From: Dimargaris cristalligena
Taxonomy: Eukaryota; Kickxellomycota; Dimargaritomycetes; Dimargaritales; Dimargaritaceae
Assembly (NCBI GenBank): GCA_027576995.1
Contig: JANBQC010000748.1
Coordinates: forward strand, 1 to 11,995
DNA length: 11,995 nucleotides
Direction: 5' to 3'
The notes beneath the pieces were generated by a model. That model saw only the letters and a program-made list of their open reading frames with translations, did no database searches and was not told the DNA's origin. Below, piece by piece: positions 1 through 9,485 of this stretch (positions are counted from its first letter, which is position 1; every line of letters starts with the position of its first letter). The position numbers and the translations under genes are program-made.

Positions 1-1740
1 CATCACCTTTCCCTTTTATTATCTATCTTTTCAAATAAAGTTCAGTTTTCAAGGATTTGATTTCAGTTCTTTACAGATGGTAACTGGAAGAGTCTTTGGA
101 TTAGCACTTGAGTGATTAGTGTAAAGAGGCGGAGTCCAGAAGGGGAAGGGTTATATGATATAGGATAATCCCATAGTACTGGGGGTGACCATGGGAAGTT
201 TAATATAACACTATAAGGCCTAATAGAGATAGATACTATGGTGTCTGGATTAAGGAGGATTAGGTGGTCTGATACCTATATTCACCCTATGTGAAGAATA
301 TCCAGGAAGTCTGGCTTAAAGTAACTGGAGGTATGTTTAGAATATTGAAATGTCTCTATGGCTAGCCACTCCACTATTACACCAGGATCCACATAATAGG
401 AGGCATATTTAATATTGTTATGTGAATTGCTGTAACTGAGATCTACTTGCTGGGTCAGCAATGGGGTATGTTAATAGCACTGGTACCTCAGTGTGGGGTG
501 TCAACTGGTGGAGTAAGAGAGTAGATAGTTTATAAATAAATACATGCTGGATTTATATATCTCGGAACCAATAGTTTGTAATCCGGAGAGAGATCTATGA
601 GAAAATTTAACCTCAGTATTATTTAGGAAATTGTTTTGTTTGGTAATGGAAGGTACAAAAAAAACCTGATGGTCTCTGAATTATATGAAGGCAAATTGTC
701 TGGCTTTGCTGGGATTTTGTAAGAGGTTGTAATTATTGTAAAGTACCTGGTGAGTTGTTCCTTTAGATGATACCAGGCTTTTGTCAGGTAATGGTATTCA
801 TTTCACTAGGCTACCATGAGGAATTCTCAATGGCACAATTAGACCTAACTCGGTAGTGATGAGGCTTAATGTGCTGCCATGGGCAGTTGGGCAGAAGCCA
901 TGTAAGCACCAGTACCTATTAATATCCAAGAAGTGGTCATACTTTGGATGGATTCAAGGTCCCCAGACAATTAACAAGGTATTTCCATAGGAACAGTCCG
1001 GGGCTGAGAGTGTTATTACATTTCTTTATGCTAACTGATTTTCTTTTCCTTCAGCTTTCCAAATCATACTTCCATTTACTTTTCTGTTTATTATTGATGA
1101 AGTTATAGGCTGTCAAAATCAATGGTGATTTTAACCCATGACAATTAACCACTTCATATCACTACTTTTATACTATTGATAATCCTTTATGAATGGGGCT
1201 TAGGAATAACTAGCCTCCAGTGGATTTCTTCTTGGAATTATGCCATACAACTACTTAGCATGAACTCTTTTTATTAGTTTTATCAATATCTAACATAAAG
1301 GAGGACTGGGAAGACTGCATCTTCCAACCTCCCAATTTCTACATTTTACTTCCATTTAACATATTCATGACCATAATTTAGCCAGTAGGCCAATTTTTTT
1401 CCTATTACAGGTTTTTTATGACCTACAATTATTGCAGTTTTATTCTTAGCCATAGTTATTCAATCTGGTTAATTTCTTATATATACCTTAGTAGTGTCCC
1501 CTCAATTGAAGGGATAAGTTAGTTTTGAGATAAACAAATTAATATATGTTTTAACTTCACCAGATAATACCGACAATTAACCTTTTACCCAGGTTCATTA
1601 TTGATTATCCTACTGCCACTACTCCTATTTATTTTACGTTCATTCACTTGGTTCAAAGTTGTGGTATCTCCGAGTACTGAAGTGATTATACTGTTTGATT
1701 ATAATGTTTTTTTATAACGTTTTTAGTTTATTTTATTTTT
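1..1740. other. AT-rich, CpG-depleted region without a supported gene
   Basis: No reading frame of useful length or recognisable family was found on either strand. By eye there are only about 9 CpG dinucleotides in these 1740 bases against roughly 44 GpC, while the stretch just right of 2153 has about 37 CpG in 900 bases. CpA and TpG remain common, so the loss is CpG-specific rather than a general shift to AT. This pattern is what long-term CpG methylation and deamination leave in silenced DNA such as old transposons, but no transposon protein or terminal repeat could be recognised. A foreign or misassembled segment is an alternative. A branch-point-like ctaac followed by a pyrimidine tract and cag lies at 1030-1054 (plus), but the sequence after it does not stay open for long. 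Confidence 0.6.
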
Positions 1741-1764
1741 CTTATCAACTGACGATGTGAAATA

Positions 1765-2046
1765 ATGACGTACGACGCGATGGACGACCAGAAGATCAGT
1801 GGTGACTTCCCCAAGGCCACCTCAGTCTCGACCCCCTCAAACCCAGCAAAGTCCAACCCTCTGCACTATATGACAAAATATAGTGACCCATCTAGTGGAA
1901 AGAAACCAGAGGTTCCCCCTCCTGCTGACACTCCCAAAGACAAACCAGTGGAGCCCCTTAAATGGTTGGCAACACACTTAACACCAAGGCCTATTGGCAC
2001 TGGCTCTTTCATATTAAATATACCAAATTTACCTAATATAGCTTGA
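1765..2046 (+). CDS. Doubtful small hypothetical protein or first exon (93 codons)
   Basis: I do not recognise this frame. It runs from ATG 1765 (a second in-frame ATG is at 1780) to TGA 2044-2046. The product is hydrophilic and rich in Pro, Ser and Lys, with a PEVPPPADTPKDKP stretch near residues 48-61. It has no clear membrane segment or catalytic motif. The first ~25 codons look genuinely coding (GAC GAC CAG AAG ATC, with C or G in most third positions) and carry most of the local CpGs. The later codons turn AT-rich and lack CpG completely. The frame could be the 5' exon of a spliced gene, the start of a decayed retroelement gag-like frame, or chance. No strong donor site is visible inside it; a GTGAGT occurs at about 2257, beyond the stop. 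An AT-rich leader precedes it. Confidence 0.25.
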   Translation: MTYDAMDDQKISGDFPKATSVSTPSNPAKSNPLHYMTKYSDPSSGKKPEVPPPADTPKDKPVEPLKWLATHLTPRPIGTGSFILNIPNLPNIA

Positions 2047-2149
2047 CACACTGCTGGACTCCATAGCATAACTTCACTTGCATCAGTGTTGAAATGGCAG
2101 TTAGTAATTATGTGTTAATGCATAGTGCATGATTAGGGAAGACTTAGGT

Positions 2150-2189
2150 ATTATCGATATTATCAGAGGCAAGCATTATCGAAATTATC
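2150..2189. repeat. Short imperfect direct repeat, 15-base units
   Basis: The unit attatcgatattatc at 2150-2164 recurs as attatcgaaattatc at 2175-2189, with one mismatch and a 25-base period. Both copies carry the first CpGs seen after the CpG-free stretch 1836-2153. No function is evident. Confidence 0.5.
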
Positions 2190-2848
2190 CATCATATTAC
2201 AACTTTGATACTGTCATTGACCCCCATGAAGGAACCTTGCATTACCTTTCGAAGTTGTGAGTGGAAAGCCAGCCCCAACAATGATAGCCGGTTCAGTCGC
2301 AAAAGCCGTCAATAATGAAGGGCCCTTCAGTATTTATTCATCCTAGTCTTTTGCCATCTGTTATGTTTAAATCTGTTGATGCCTATCGCTAATCTGGGGA
2401 GCATGCTCCAACATACAATCCCGAGGCAAAGTCCAAGACCGATTGTGAGTACCACGCCCAGTTATGCTCATCGTTATCACTCCCGAGTATTTTTGGAATA
2501 CGTACATCTGGTCTGTGTTCGAATTTATATAATTTAAAGTAGGCGTCTGTGTATAGCTATAGAGAAGAAATCAACGAGGGTAAACTCGATAGTACCCATG
2601 GTTCCTTAAGCACGTCATTATTTATTCAGCTTTGTCGATTTACTTGAATTCCTTTAAAAATAAATAACCACTCGTTAAATTAGTATACTTGGTTCATCTC
2701 GTCACCACTCTATCGCTCCGTTAGAGAAATCGACACCGGACAAGGGCACGCCGAAGCCTACCAGCCTCTAGGGCCCCAGCACCACAGATATGCCATTTTA
2801 TAGGCGAGTTCCGATACATCATTACGATTGATAGATTTAATACAAGAT

Positions 2849-2884
2849 CCAACCCATCTAAGACTTTAGTAATACGTGGGTTGG
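2849..2884. repeat. 8-bp inverted repeat
   Basis: ccaaccca at 2849-2856 is the exact reverse complement of tgggttgg at 2877-2884, with a 20-base loop. It is not next to a supported gene end, and its length is compatible with chance. Confidence 0.4.
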
Positions 2885-3940
2885 TATAGCTTCTAACCAA
2901 GTTATTGCACGTTCAACATCAACAGATCTTTAGACAGCCGGCCTAAGAGTAAAATATCGGTAACTATTATATTCATTTTAACTTGTGCTATGATAGAATC
3001 TACTAGGTCCAACCCACAAATACCCATCACAACTAATAATAAATAACGAAGTCGATATGAATGAACTCGAATTCACATTTACCTTCATTAACTAAATATG
3101 TTCGAAAATGCTATTAAAAAAAACAAGTAAGTGTGACCAAAAGCCATTGCCAATATGTATAAATATATGTATGTATAACAAGCAAGTGAAGCGGTAAGAA
3201 AACAGCCAGCGAACACGCGCGTAACAGCAAAGAATAGGGAAGGGGGCGGATCAAAACCGGGCTGGCCTCCATCATGCTTAATAAAACCAAAATATAGGGT
3301 AAGATCACAAGGATGCATGCTTGCCATTATGCTTTGTACTGACTCACTGGAAAATTGGAAACAATAAATAATTAAATCAACAAAAGCGGCAAGGTTCCAG
3401 TAAAACCCACCAACGACCGGGGGCATTCACACTAGAGTAACTGATAAACTGGAAACCGTAATACAAGTCGGTTAAACTATCCTATAATAAAAAGATAAAT
3501 GAAAAACAAGTTGATCCAACGATTGAAATCAGTGGAGGTGAGAGGAAATCGGTGGAAATCGGAGAATGGGGCGCAGAATAGTTGTAGGTCTGGGTAACGG
3601 AAATAAAGGAGGTAACCTATGCGGAGAAGAGGGTTCAAAATAGAGCTTGCTATCGTTTGAACCCCAAGGGTAGATGTTAAACTCGGGGGAATTAGTGGCA
3701 CATTACATTAATAGGGATCATGGAATGAAATTACCCGATAGAACTGTTGCCAACGATAAAAAAATACTAGAGGTAGCACGATTATAGGATTATTAATATT
3801 AGTGGTTTAGAAAAAATAAAAGGAGTTGCACAAAGTTGATAATAATGGGAGGGAAATAGACAAGGAGAAGTGGGGCAATGGGGATATGGCGATGCTAAGT
3901 GCAATGTAGTAGTTTAGAGGAACAGGGGGCTAAGGTGCCT

Positions 3941-6418
3941 CTAAATTAAATACCGACCGGCTTCGGCAGTCTCTCCGCTAGCTGCTTCGGTGGGTGCCTG
4001 AAATGTACCGCTATCACGATTAGGAGATACGGAAGAAGCGCCCACCAAAGTCATGGGGTGAGATTCAGCGGAAGATGGAGACAGTGCACCACCAGCGGCC
4101 TGGGCCTCAGCCTGGGCCACCTGACTATTCAGCTTCTCCAATACAATAGGGGATACCATTGCAACACTATGGAGACGCGGCATTAAGTCGGTCGAGGGTG
4201 AAGACGAGAAAGGATTAGGTGATGAGGACGACGAGAGGGTTAATGATGGTAGGGACAGTGGTTGATTTGGGGGGCTAGTGGAAAGTTTGGTACTATTGCC
4301 TGCATCAAGCGGGGAGTCCCGATCCCGACCAGCCGTGGCCGCCAGATGCTTCCGCATCCGAAGGGTGATATCAGAAGCGGAAGGCAGGGAGGGAGCTGCA
4401 GATGCCGAAGAGCCACCAAGGGGGCTCGTAGTGGCACTGGGATGGTCCGGGGACATGGCCCCTAAGGCACGGGAGTTTCGCCGCGAGTTGTAAAGACTGC
4501 CGGGGAGGGAGGGAGTGACAGGGTCCAACGTGGCGTAGGGGGATACCATGGGGGATCCACTACCAGCAGCGGCACTGGGAGATAGTTGGCTCCGGTCACT
4601 TTCCGAGGCATTACTTGGGGCGGGACTATGATGCAAATAGCTGCGACGAGAGAGGGGGTCGTAAGTGGGGGCTGGCGGTTTGGGTGGAGTGCTTGTGGCT
4701 GGCACCAAACCCTCCTGAGAGCGGTTTGGGGTGGCAGTAGCAAAAGACCCGGTACCGTGGCCGCCGGACGGCTCGTTGGTGCTGGTATTTGTGGCCGAGT
4801 TGGCAGGGGGTGTATTGATCTTGGTGGAACAGGACGAATCGCGCAAAGCAACGGGATCAATGTCAGTCAGCTGGTTATCATTGGACAGAGCGGTCCGCGT
4901 GTGGTCGTAGTTGGTGAACTCATTCTCGATTTTTTGCATCTCTGTGGATAAGGGTTTGGGGTTCTTGGAGCGGTTATTGACACGCAGAGGGGTGTCCTCC
5001 ATGAGTAGCTCCTCCAATTCGTGGGTGGCATCGAAATTGGAGTGCTTGGCGTCCGGAACAAAAAGAGGCTTAATCTCCTTACGAGCTACTTGGTCCCAGT
5101 TGATCCCTTCAAACCACCGATGGTTGATGAGCTTTCGGTAATTGGACTCGCCGAACCCCAGGCGTTTGTGGATATTCCGTTCGCAGAGTCCGAGCAACAC
5201 TTCTTTACAGGCGTCGGAGACGGGGCCTCCCATCACGGGCTTATCGGGGAAAGTGATGGGTTTCTGGAGGATAAGTCGGGCTAGCTCGTCATTGGACTTG
5301 GCACGGAATGGTCGCTGGCCAAACAACATTTCGTAAAGCAACACGCCGGTACTCCACCAGTCTACAGAGAAGGTATAACCCATACGTTGTAGAATTTCCG
5401 GCGCCATATAGGCTAAGGAACCAGCCACAGAAGTTAGTTTTTTACCCGGCTTGATACGGACGGCAATGTTAAAATCGGTCAAGTGAGCGTGGCCCTGGGA
5501 GTCCAGTAATACGTTATCGGGCTTGATGTCACGGTGTACAAACCGTTTGGAATGCAAGTAATGCAGACTGACAATGATTTCGGCAGCCCATAACCGGATG
5601 ACCTCCTCGGATAAGGAGCCCTTGCGGTCGACATGGAAGCGCAGGTCGCCACCCAGCATCAGATCCAGTACCATGAACATATTCTCGTCATCCTGGAACG
5701 CATACCGCAAGTTACAAATCAGGGGGAATTTAATTTCCTCCAGGATGCGACGCTCCTGAATGATGTTATCGATGGCCTTCATCCGAATGCATTTTTCCTT
5801 GTTGATATACTTAAGGGCATAGTTTTGCTTATTGGCCTTATGCTGGACGATCCGGACCTAATGACGGAAGTATATGAAGACGAACAAGGTACGGGGGGGG
5901 GGTAGTATGGAATAGACACCATCAGCAGATGGACAAAGTATTATATGCGGGTTAGAGTCACGGAGGTGGGCAGAAGCCAGGTAAATTCGGCATTTAGTGG
6001 AGGGTCAGAAATCGGAGGAAGGGGACTGATATTAATATGCCTTCCTACGAGCTGCCCGTGGTACATATATGCAAGGTAGATAAACCCAGGTCGAGCCGCA
6101 ACGTGGTGGGGAGGTGGACGTAGGGAGGACATATGCGAACAGGAAGGAGAGTATGGTAATGTGGCCCACCCCATTGGACGTGCAAAACACCCCTTTTCGA
6201 AATCCGAACCTCCACACACGCAACAGTGGAATCGAAGAGGAGGTTGCATAGCCAATTTTTTAGACTGAATTGTGGAGAGATAAGCAAGAATAGGGAGTGG
6301 TGGTGTAACTTACTTTTCCAAAGGCACCCTTGCCGACGCAGCGCAGCAGGTCGAAATGGGCTAAACGGACTTCCTCGGTGAAATCGATGGAGGAATCGCG
6401 ACAACAGACGGCACCCAT
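3941..6418 (-). CDS. YANK/STK32-family AGC-type serine/threonine protein kinase, 2 exons
   Basis: Exons are 6418-6314 and 5857-3941 (stop TAG), giving 673 residues. The join is phase 0 and lies inside the glycine loop, rebuilding GKGAFGK|V (residues 29-36). Visible kinase landmarks are Lys51 in YALKY, helix-C Glu70, HRDIKPDN at 143-150 (catalytic Asp145), DFN at 163-165, APE at 187-189, DWW at 201-203 and KRLG near 266-269. DFN instead of DFG, the LGGDL after the hinge, and NFDATHELEELL after the domain (about 309-320) are typical of STK32/YANK kinases, whose substrates are poorly known. The activation-loop site is Ser182 (GSLAYMAPE). The start is MGAVCC: Gly2 fits N-myristoylation and Cys5/Cys6 fit palmitoylation, so membrane anchoring is inferred. 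An in-frame TAA at 6436-6434 precedes the ATG. Residues from about 365 to 673 are Ser/Pro/Thr/Ala-rich and probably disordered, with many SP/TP sites, a Ser-rich run near 571-590 and an RRNS site at 494-497. Human STK32 proteins are much shorter because they lack such a tail. Confidence 0.93.
5858..6313 (-). other. Intron of the kinase gene (456 bases, phase 0)
   Basis: On the minus strand the donor is GGAAAA|GTAAGT (GT at 6313-6312) and the acceptor is GTCATTAG|GTCC (AG at 5859-5858). Joining the exons restores the glycine loop and the beta-2/beta-3 region of an STK32-type kinase without a gap, which supports both ends. A run of ten C (5902-5893 on the minus strand) lies 35-45 bases before the acceptor. 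The branch point is not clear. The second exon also has an internal ATG at 5782, but starting there would remove the glycine loop and the ATP-binding lysine. Confidence 0.9.
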
Positions 6419-7761
6419 CTCGACTAAGTGTATTTAAAGGAGTTGGTATGTATCTATGTAAACAAACCAACGCGACTCGATATGGGAAGCGGGAGAACAG
6501 AACAGTGATGGTGGGCCTGGAAAAGAGGGTTAGAGGAAACTCCGACCAAACAGAGCTACCCAGACTCGCAGCTAACTAAGAAAGCGGTTGATGGGAGGGT
6601 AATTGAAGGAGAACACCAAAGAGTATAGGCAGCACCTCGTCAGCATCAATGTATGCGCTATAGCCGGTGCAGCGATAGATATATATGTGTATGTATGTAT
6701 GCCTAAAAAAAAAGACGAATATAAACCCAAAAAAGGGACACGATATAAAATTCGGACAGGTCCCTTGGAGCAGAGTGACAACAGGCGGGGCAAATAAGAC
6801 GAGGTCAGGGGTCTGTCGGACTATAAATAAGGTGCTATGGGAGCAGTGATATAGAACATTAAAGAGCGGAGGAATTGGACGTCCGAGATAGCGGGAGGTG
6901 TAGTTTGGCGCTGCGAGGGCAAACTGGAACGGCCAATAAAAACTAGAGCTAGTAGGAACTCAAGAACGAACGACGAGGGGGTTAGGCCACGCGGTCAAAG
7001 GGCGGACACGAGTTGGTCGAGGGCTTTAAGGGGAAAGGCCTGTCGGTGGAAAGAGAGTGAGAGGAGAGGTCACGGTAGCTAAGATAAGATAATATAATAT
7101 TATAAGGGAGAAGAGAGAGTGAGAGAAAAAAGAATCGGTGGATGAGTTAAGGCCAGAGGACAGTGAGTGGAGGGAATAGGAAGGAAAAGAGGTAGAAAGC
7201 AACCAACCACTCGTTTGATAGGTTGGAGTGGACAAGATGGAGTAGAGTAGTGCGCATATATTTGGTGGTTGCCTTCAAAACACGCCTCGCCCAAGGTCAG
7301 TCAGTTATAAAAGATGGCCACAAAGTTCAGCTGACGGGGAATGGGGAGGAGAGGGAGCCTATAGCACTTAGGAAAGAGAGGGAAAAGGCACTTCGCTCCT
7401 GGTCAACAAGGACCGGGGAACTCTACAGACAGCCACACTAGTGCGAGGGCCGTCCAACAGCGAAGGGATGAGCCAAGTGCACTCCCCAACTTGCTCATAC
7501 ACTAATAGGATATGTCTATCGGTCTCTATCGGGATACTTCATAGTCTAGTGGGGGAGAGAGCCTCGAGCAACCGCGAAGGATACACATACACCCCTAGCC
7601 ACGCTGCCTAAGCCAAAACAGGCCGGCAGTGTAGAGCGGGTGAATACGGAGCGAAGACTAAGGTTCCGGTTAAGCCGACTTACCGATAACCGAGTGAACG
7701 CTTTAGGGGGCAGTAGGACGACCGAGGGAGAGGGGCACGGACGATGGTTCCCGGGTACCAA

Positions 7762-7782
7762 ATATATATATATATATATATA
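7762..7782. repeat. TA dinucleotide microsatellite
   Basis: About ten uninterrupted AT units, flanked on the left by ggtaccaa and on the right by aaataccaa. Length is likely to vary between isolates. The right flank ataaatac is shared with the second TA tract near 8560. Confidence 0.9.
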
Positions 7783-7918
7783 AATACCAATAAAAGGGGT
7801 CGTACTACACAGATACAAAGGCACCGGTCCTTGGTAGGGGAGTACAGTATACTAAAGACTATTAAGAAAACCAGTCGGGGTACAAACACGAAGTTCTGGT
7901 ACAAGGCTGTCACAGATA

Positions 7919-8128
7919 TAGAGAGAACGAACTAACGACGAGAGAGAAAGAAATAAGTAAAGAACGAAATGAAGGAAAGTAACATAAGGAAGGAAGGACC
8001 CGGGTCAAAAAGAGAAGGAAAGAGAGAAAGAAGAGTAGAGAGTGTAAATAGTGAGGGTTAATCAATGGCAGCTACCGCATATACGATGAAAAAGTAAGAG
8101 AGCAAGAGAGAGAGAGAAAGGAAAGAGC
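7919..8128. repeat. Low-complexity purine tract with an AG microsatellite
   Basis: This stretch is overwhelmingly A and G on the plus strand, with clusters such as aaggaaggaagg and an uninterrupted (AG)6 at 8105-8117. It marks the distal end of the purine-rich region upstream of the kinase gene; base use changes to pyrimidine-rich soon after 8170. Such tracts can be nucleosome-poor promoter elements, but that is only inferred here. Confidence 0.7.
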
Positions 8129-8537
8129 ACCGCTCACAGTGGGTTAAAGTATAGGTAAATTAGGTAAAGAGCATACATCCAAGGACCGGGTGCCAATGTC
8201 TCCTCCTCTAGTCTACTGCCAGTATATGGGGGAGGTCCATGTATCTAAAGCCCGCCGACTTCGATTCCTTTTGGGGCTTAGTGAGAGGAATAGTCCTTCC
8301 ATGCATATCATTGCTATTCATAATAATCCCAATTGTTATATAATAGAACCTCCCAATGTTTGTGGTTGGAAAATGGAAGACCCCGAGTGGCCATGGTGGA
8401 TGTTGGCAAAGACTTGGGGGGCTATATTGTAGCCGAGCAGTCCTTTGTCGCACTACTTGAGGGGGATAATTCTTGAGAAGGCGGATGACCCCCATCTTCC
8501 GTTTCATGTTTTAACACAGGCATGTAAATTTTGGTAC

Positions 8538-8582
8538 CCATGGCCCAATATATATATATATATATAAATACATTGGGCATGG
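8538..8582. repeat. Inverted repeat enclosing a TA microsatellite
   Basis: The left arm ccatggcccaat (8538-8549) matches the reverse complement of attgggcatgg (8572-8582) with one bulged base. The interior holds an uninterrupted TA tract (8548-8566). The whole could extrude as a cruciform or fold as an RNA hairpin. It may be a tiny mobile-element relic or a chance structure; no target-site duplication was identified. Confidence 0.6.
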
Positions 8583-8772
8583 TGTGGCTGCGAATCATCT
8601 CCATTTCTCTCCCATTCCTTGTGCTAATGGCCTTTAAAGCCACTGGAGTCCTTGGGGAACTTAGATATCTACGGGTGGGTGCTATAGTATAGATAGGTTA
8701 TAGGACCATCCATCCCCGATGGCCCAGAATTAGAATCGCTACAGTATCCTCACCCCTTTCCCCTGTGAGCCC

Positions 8773-8871
8773 TCTAAACTAAAATAGCTGTTGAAGTGGG
8801 TGACGTCGAGGCATGTCGGGTGTGGTTGGTGGCCCTGACCCAAAATTTAGTTTAGACCACACCAATCACAC
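8773..8871. repeat. Two overlapping inverted repeats
   Basis: tctaaactaaa (8773-8783) and tttagtttaga (8846-8856) are perfect 11-bp arms with a 62-base loop. Inside and overlapping, gtgtggttggtg (8820-8831) pairs with caccaatcacac (8860-8871) at 11 of 12 positions, the odd pair being G-U if transcribed. The two hairpins can form together only in a crossing or sequential way, which suggests a structured or rearranged element. No coding frame overlaps. Confidence 0.6.
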
Positions 8872-8974
8872 CGTATCGAACATCCTGCTGGCCATAGAAA
8901 GGGAGACCCACCGACGTATCAAAAAGATCCAAGTATAGAAATAGGAAGCACATGTTGGGTGAGTAAAACTGCAT

Positions 8975-9005
8975 CGCCTCCCCTGTCTCCTAGATTGGAG
9001 AGGCG
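8975..9005. repeat. Bulged GC-rich hairpin
   Basis: cgcc (8975-8978) plus tctcc (8986-8990) pair with ggagaggcg (8997-9005), leaving a seven-base bulge on the left arm and a six-base loop. It is strong for its size, but its role is unknown. Confidence 0.5.
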
Positions 9006-9410
9006 GAGGCAACCATTATGATATATACTCTCTTTATTATTTATTATACCGCAGATCTTACCTCACCTTCATTGTTGGATAGCTACATGAACCTTCTTCA
9101 ATGCTGGCCAATTTAGGTATTGGCAGTCAAGGTGCACGCCGGCAAGTTGCTGTGACGGTGGCCGAGAACAACGATAACGACTAGAATGGTAGCGACTGCG
9201 ACGTACGATACCAAAGTGGAGGGATGGGCGATAAAAGCCGACTTGTAAAAATGAACCAGCGGTCGTGTCCATCGAAATCAGACGCAGATCATCATGAGTT
9301 CCGCACCAATGATGTACACCTCACCTAACTATTCGCCTTGGACTGTGCAACTCAGTTTGCGCATCCCTGCCATATTCAACCCCGGCGCTTGAGTGATTTG
9401 GTAGGAAGGG

Positions 9411-9433
9411 GGGGGAGACAATCCCTCTCCCCC
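9411..9433. repeat. Perfect GC-rich hairpin, 8-bp stem and 7-base loop
   Basis: gggggaga (9411-9418) and tctccccc (9426-9433) are exact reverse complements around the loop caatccc. In a bacterium this could suggest a terminator, but there is no following T tract and no gene end here, so it is recorded only as an inverted repeat. Confidence 0.65.
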
Positions 9434-9485
9434 ACCACCCCTTCGATTGGTATACTATTCGCTCGCTGTTGACTTCAAATTGGTG

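Larger units (their letters stand above)
2047..3940. other. Intergenic region, no gene seen
   Basis: Both strands were read and no frame over about 112 codons exists; the frames that do exist have no family resemblance. The part from 2154 has normal CpG content, unlike the DNA to its left. The right end, below 3940, must hold the 3' untranslated region of the kinase gene, but I found no AATAAA on the minus strand within 300 bases of its stop. Minor repeats are listed separately. Confidence 0.6.
6419..8170 (-). promoter_or_regulatory. Upstream region of the kinase gene, pyrimidine-rich in the gene's sense
   Basis: No coding frame with family resemblance was found on either strand. Read in the direction of the kinase gene this region is rich in C and T, with long tracts such as those opposite 7025-7135 and 7919-8128. 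Such tracts are usual in fungal promoters and leaders. The sequence close to the start is cacttagtcgagATGG. It contains a TTTAAATA element only about 15 bases before the ATG, which is too close to act as a normal TATA box. Candidate CCAAT elements exist but are not distinctive. A consensus GTAAGT donor on the minus strand at 7683-7678 may mark an intron in the 5' untranslated region. Promoter limits cannot be set from the sequence. Confidence 0.4.

Noticed and set aside
1662..1673. tggtatctccga, resembling a retroelement primer-binding site, about 100 bases before the frame at 1765
   Set aside because: The reverse complement does not give a credible tRNA 3' end with a T-stem, no long terminal repeat ending in CA abuts it, and no second repeat copy is present in the window.
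3088..3426. Minus-strand frame of 112 codons
   Set aside because: AT-rich composition with Phe/Leu/Ile/Tyr runs typical of translated non-coding DNA, no domain and no nearby support.
3650..3668. gtttgaacccc, a second tRNA B-box-like string on the minus strand
   Set aside because: It lacks the closing CC pairing of a T-stem, and no cloverleaf could be built around it.
4240..5336. Several plus-strand and alternate-frame frames of 60-132 codons over the kinase exon
   Set aside because: They are shadows of the kinase coding strand; their amino-acid make-up follows from the Ser/Pro-rich tail codons.
5941..6470. Minus-strand frames of 104 and 141 codons across exon 1 and the intron of the kinase gene
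   Set aside because: They overlap the well-supported exon 1 in the wrong frame or lie in the intron, and match no family.
8190..8432. Plus-strand 80-codon frame
   Set aside because: No recognisable motif, no coding-like third-base preference and no supporting splice or promoter context; left as chance.
9411..9433. Intrinsic-terminator-like hairpin
   Set aside because: No T tract follows and the organism is eukaryotic; kept only as an inverted repeat.
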